From: Oscillospiraceae bacterium
GTDB taxonomy: Bacteria; Bacillota; Clostridia; Oscillospirales; Ruminococcaceae
Length of the DNA stretch: 64,000 bases
Direction of reading: 5' to 3'
Assembly: GCA_017472735.1 (NCBI GenBank)
Contig: JAFUOD010000013.1
Span: forward strand, 26,772 to 90,771
The first letter of the stretch is position 1; each line of letters starts with the position of its first letter. This document shows, piece after piece, positions 62,045 to 64,000 of the stretch. The position numbers were made by a program, and so were the translations under genes. Under the pieces are notes generated by a model that searched no databases, was not told the DNA's origin, and saw only the letters and a list, made by a program, of their open reading frames with translations.

Positions 62045-62533
62045 ATGCTTTCGGATAAACTTTACATGCAAGAGGCTTTAATGCTTGCACGCCGTGCCGC
62101 CGAAGAGGGTGAAACACCCGTTGGCGCCGTTGTTGTGAAAAAATCTACAGGTGAGATTATAGGCCGAGGGTATAACAGACGCGAAACGGCGAAGTCGCCG
62201 TTAGCACACGCCGAGATAATGGCGCTTGATGAAGCAAGCCGCAAATTGGGCGGCTGGCGTGTTATAGACAGCGTTTTATATGTAACGCTTGAACCATGCC
62301 CGATGTGTGCAGGTGCAATTATCAACTCACGAATTGACAAGGTTGTATATGGCGCAAGCGATAAAAAAGCAGGCTCGTGCGGGTCGGTTGTAAACTTGTT
62401 TGAGCTTGATTATAACCACAAGCCCGAAATTGTATCGGGTGTGATGGAGGAAGAGTGTGCAGGTGTGCTCTCGGAATTCTTTAAAGAGCTGAGAAAAACA
62501 AAAGTACCGTATAAAAAGAAGAACCCGAACTGA
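62045..62533 (+). CDS. tadA: tRNA-specific adenosine deaminase
   Basis: 162 residues. TadA converts A34 of tRNA-Arg(ACG) to inosine. The zinc site is complete: LAHAEIMAL (His and catalytic Glu) and PCPMCAGAI (two Cys). I chose ATG 62045 (MLSDKLYMQEALMLARRAA), which matches the family N-terminus, although no clear ribosome binding site is seen; coupling to recR 4 bp upstream may explain this. An in-frame TTG at 62018 would overlap recR. In many Firmicutes tadA lies before dnaX; here it follows recR. Confidence 0.93.
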   Translation: MLSDKLYMQEALMLARRAAEEGETPVGAVVVKKSTGEIIGRGYNRRETAKSPLAHAEIMALDEASRKLGGWRVIDSVLYVTLEPCPMCAGAIINSRIDKVVYGASDKKAGSCGSVVNLFELDYNHKPEIVSGVMEEECAGVLSEFFKELRKTKVPYKKKNPN

Positions 62534-62550
62534 TAACAGTTCGGGCTTTT
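62524..62550 (+). terminator. Terminator after tadA
   Basis: CCCGAACTG-ATAA-CAGTTCGGG followed by CTTTTATT; the stem overlaps the last codons of tadA. Confidence 0.92.
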
Positions 62551-62556
62551 ATTCAT

Positions 62557-62868
62557 TTATTTATTCTTTTCAGGAATTATATCAATTCTGTAGGCGAAAT
62601 CTAAATTTATAAACTTCTCGCCGTTTTTAGTGTCTAACAAAACCCAATTACCCTCGACACTTTTAACAAGGCCTTTAAAGTTATAGTTATCACCATATAA
62701 CGAGATATCTTTTCCAATCAACTTCTGAATCCATTCATTTGTCATTTTTATGCCCTTCTTTCTTTTAATCATTTCTGCTCGCTTTTTTCTGCGATGCCGC
62801 TGTGCAGGCAGTATAACAACAAACATAACGAACCACATATACCAAACTGCCCACCATGTAGGATTCAT
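62557..62868 (-). CDS. Small membrane protein with an Sm-like/DUF6897-type C-terminal part
   Basis: 103 residues. An N-terminal membrane helix (WWAVWYMWFVMFVVILPA) is followed by a strongly basic segment (RHRRKKRAEMIKRKKG). The C-terminal barrel-like region is WIQKLIGKDISLYGDNYNFKGLVKSVEGNWVLLDTKNGEKFINLDFAYRI (not one block: strands at about 48-58, 62-72, 75-82 and 86-97). That second half resembles small proteins of clostridia often annotated DUF6897. GGAGG lies 8 bp before the ATG. Function unknown. Confidence 0.75.
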   Translation of the reverse strand: MNPTWWAVWYMWFVMFVVILPAQRHRRKKRAEMIKRKKGIKMTNEWIQKLIGKDISLYGDNYNFKGLVKSVEGNWVLLDTKNGEKFINLDFAYRIDIIPEKNK

Positions 62869-62928
62869 ATATACCGCCTCCTTTTTTATAGATTATATCA
62901 CTTGCGGCATAAAAAGTCAAATTACACG

Positions 62929-62971
62929 CTCGCCACCTGCGGGGCTGCCGCCCTTTTCGCAGACGGCTCGC
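62929..62971. repeat. GC-rich dispersed repeat, copy 4
   Basis: 39 of 43 bases identical to 14145-14187 in the same orientation; every difference is a G/C exchange. It lies between the small membrane protein gene and the tuf terminator. Confidence 0.75.
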
Positions 62972-62992
62972 TGCCCTCTTAAAAAGCAAAGA

Positions 62993-63021
62993 AAAACCCC
63001 AAGGATTTAACCTTGGGGTTT
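62993..63021 (-). terminator. tuf terminator
   Basis: CCCCAAGG / CCTTGGGG stem, loop ATTTAA, followed on the minus strand by TTTTTC. It sits 30 bp after the tuf stop. Confidence 0.9.
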
Positions 63022-63050
63022 GATTTGATTAGCTAATTAATTCGTTAGAA

Positions 63051-64000
63051 TTAGTTGATGCCGATAACAACGCCGGAACCTACAGTTCTGCCGCCTTCAC
63101 GGATAGCGAATCTAAGACCTTCTTCGATAGCGATAGGAGTGATGAGCTCAACAGAGATCTCAACGTTATCGCCGGGCATGCACATTTCCTTGTCAGCAGG
63201 AAGGTGAACAACGCCTGTTACGTCGGTAGTTCTGAAGTAGAACTGAGGTCTGTAGTTGGTGAAGAAGGGAGTATGACGTCCGCCTTCTTCCTTCTTAAGA
63301 ACGTAAACCTGGCCCTTGAACTTGGTAAGGGGGTTGATGGATCCGGGTTTGCAAAGTACCTGGCCTCTTTCGATGTCCTTTCTCTGAACACCACGGAGAA
63401 GTGCGCCGATGTTGTCGCCTGCTTCAGCGTAATCGAGAGTCTTTCTGAACATTTCGATACCGGTAACAACAGTCTTAGCTCTTTCTTCGGTAAGACCGAT
63501 GATTTCGAGTTCGTCGCCGAGCTTGAGCTGGCCTCTTTCTACTCTACCGGTTGCAACGGTACCACGGCCGGTGATGGTCATAGTATCTTCAACAGGCATC
63601 AAGAAGGGCATGTCAGCCTTACGGTCAGGAGTGGGGATGTAGCTGTCAACTGCATCCATGAGCTCAAGAATAGGAGCGTAAGCAGGATCGCTGAGGTCGT
63701 CGCCGGCATTAAGAGCTGCAAGAGCAGAACCCTTGATGATGGGAGTATCGTCGCCGGGGAATTCGTACTTAGAAAGGAGATCTCTGATGTCCATTTCTAC
63801 GAGTTCGAGAAGTTCTTCGTCGTCAACCTGGTCAACCTTGTTCATGAAAACAACGATTGCAGGAACGCCTACCTGACGAGCAAGAAGAATATGCTCTCTG
63901 GTCTGAGCCATAGGTCCGTCAGAAGCAGCGCAAACAAGGATAGCGCCGTCCATCTGAGCAGCACCGGTGATCATGTTCTTAACATAGTCAGCGTGGCCGG
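63051..64000 (-). CDS. tuf: Translation elongation factor Tu (5' end outside window)
   Basis: About 316 C-terminal residues of the usual 395-400 or so; the start lies beyond position 64000. The visible part begins with the end of the DxxG region ([20 protein letters not shown]), then the NKxD motif ([10 protein letters not shown]), the SALAAL stretch, and domains 2 and 3 ending [17 protein letters not shown]-Tu delivers aminoacyl-tRNA to the ribosome. A strong bias to a few preferred codons is visible, as expected for a very highly expressed gene. Confidence 0.97.
   Translation of the reverse strand, partial: GHADYVKNMITGAAQMDGAILVCAASDGPMAQTREHILLARQVGVPAIVVFMNKVDQVDDEELLELVEMDIRDLLSKYEFPGDDTPIIKGSALAALNAGDDLSDPAYAPILELMDAVDSYIPTPDRKADMPFLMPVEDTMTITGRGTVATGRVERGQLKLGDELEIIGLTEERAKTVVTGIEMFRKTLDYAEAGDNIGALLRGVQRKDIERGQVLCKPGSINPLTKFKGQVYVLKKEEGGRHTPFFTNYRPQFYFRTTDVTGVVHLPADKEMCMPGDNVEISVELITPIAIEEGLRFAIREGGRTVGSGVVIGIN

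Overview
The window looks like a chromosomal segment of an anaerobic, plant-fibre-degrading Firmicute, most likely an uncultured member of the Clostridia/Oscillospiraceae. The grounds are Gram-positive style AGGAGG ribosome binding sites, a tryptophan T-box, the SRP RNA-dnaX-ybaB-recR gene order, lipobox-anchored glycoside hydrolases on Thr-rich or Ig-like stalks, an ABC sugar importer without its own ATPase, and no outer-membrane (SusC/D) genes. I see no phage, IS element, tRNA or CRISPR array.

Layout. 1-1.4 kb: an ECF sigma factor overlapping a membrane anti-sigma with an RsgI-like extracellular domain, cut by the window edge. 2-4.5 kb: an AraC regulator divergent from a GH29 fucosidase. 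5-10 kb: a KdpD/KdpE-like two-component pair, a Na+-pump decarboxylase beta subunit with a mini-gamma subunit, and a Na+/phosphate transporter. These three units carry near-identical promoters. 10-21.4 kb (minus): a modular GH43 lipoprotein, an ABC importer operon with two propeller plus solute-binding lipoproteins, and a second GH43. 21.7-31 kb (plus): GH51, GH11 xylanase, GH30, GH140-like and GH2. 31-43.2 kb: a GH2 lipoprotein, a second AraC regulator divergent from GH115 alpha-glucuronidase, GH98 and GH127. 43.4-47.7 kb: a T-box-controlled stand-alone trpB, a second ECF sigma/anti-sigma pair, and prfB. 47.9-55 kb: a large GH2, mgtE with a structured leader, and three small genes. 55.1-59.1 kb: two Gfo/Idh/MocA dehydrogenases and two TIM-barrel isomerases. 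59.3-64 kb: SRP RNA, dnaX, ybaB, recR, tadA, a small membrane protein, and tuf (5' end cut off).

How it works together (inference). Surface-anchored GH11, GH30, GH43, GH98 and GH2 enzymes would cut glucuronoarabinoxylan, arabinogalactan and related pectic side chains. The ABC system imports oligosaccharides. Enzymes without signal peptides (GH51, GH43, GH115, GH127, GH140, GH2, GH29) would finish them inside the cell. The oxidoreductase/isomerase operon would process the sugars or sugar acids.

The most interesting results are regulatory. A pair of direct half-sites CGCAATA and CGCAAAG, exactly 21 bp apart, sits at a fixed distance upstream of TATAAT before GH115, GH98 and GH127; a half-degenerate copy precedes the isomerase operon. 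This looks like an AraC regulon headed by the gene at 34772-35632. A second shared promoter (TTTACC-N21-TATAAT with an 11-bp repeat) links the KdpDE-like pair to the Na+ pump and Na+/Pi genes. Other points of interest are a dispersed GC-rich repeat family, a structured mgtE leader containing a 27-codon ORF, and the propeller plus solute-binding fusion lipoproteins.
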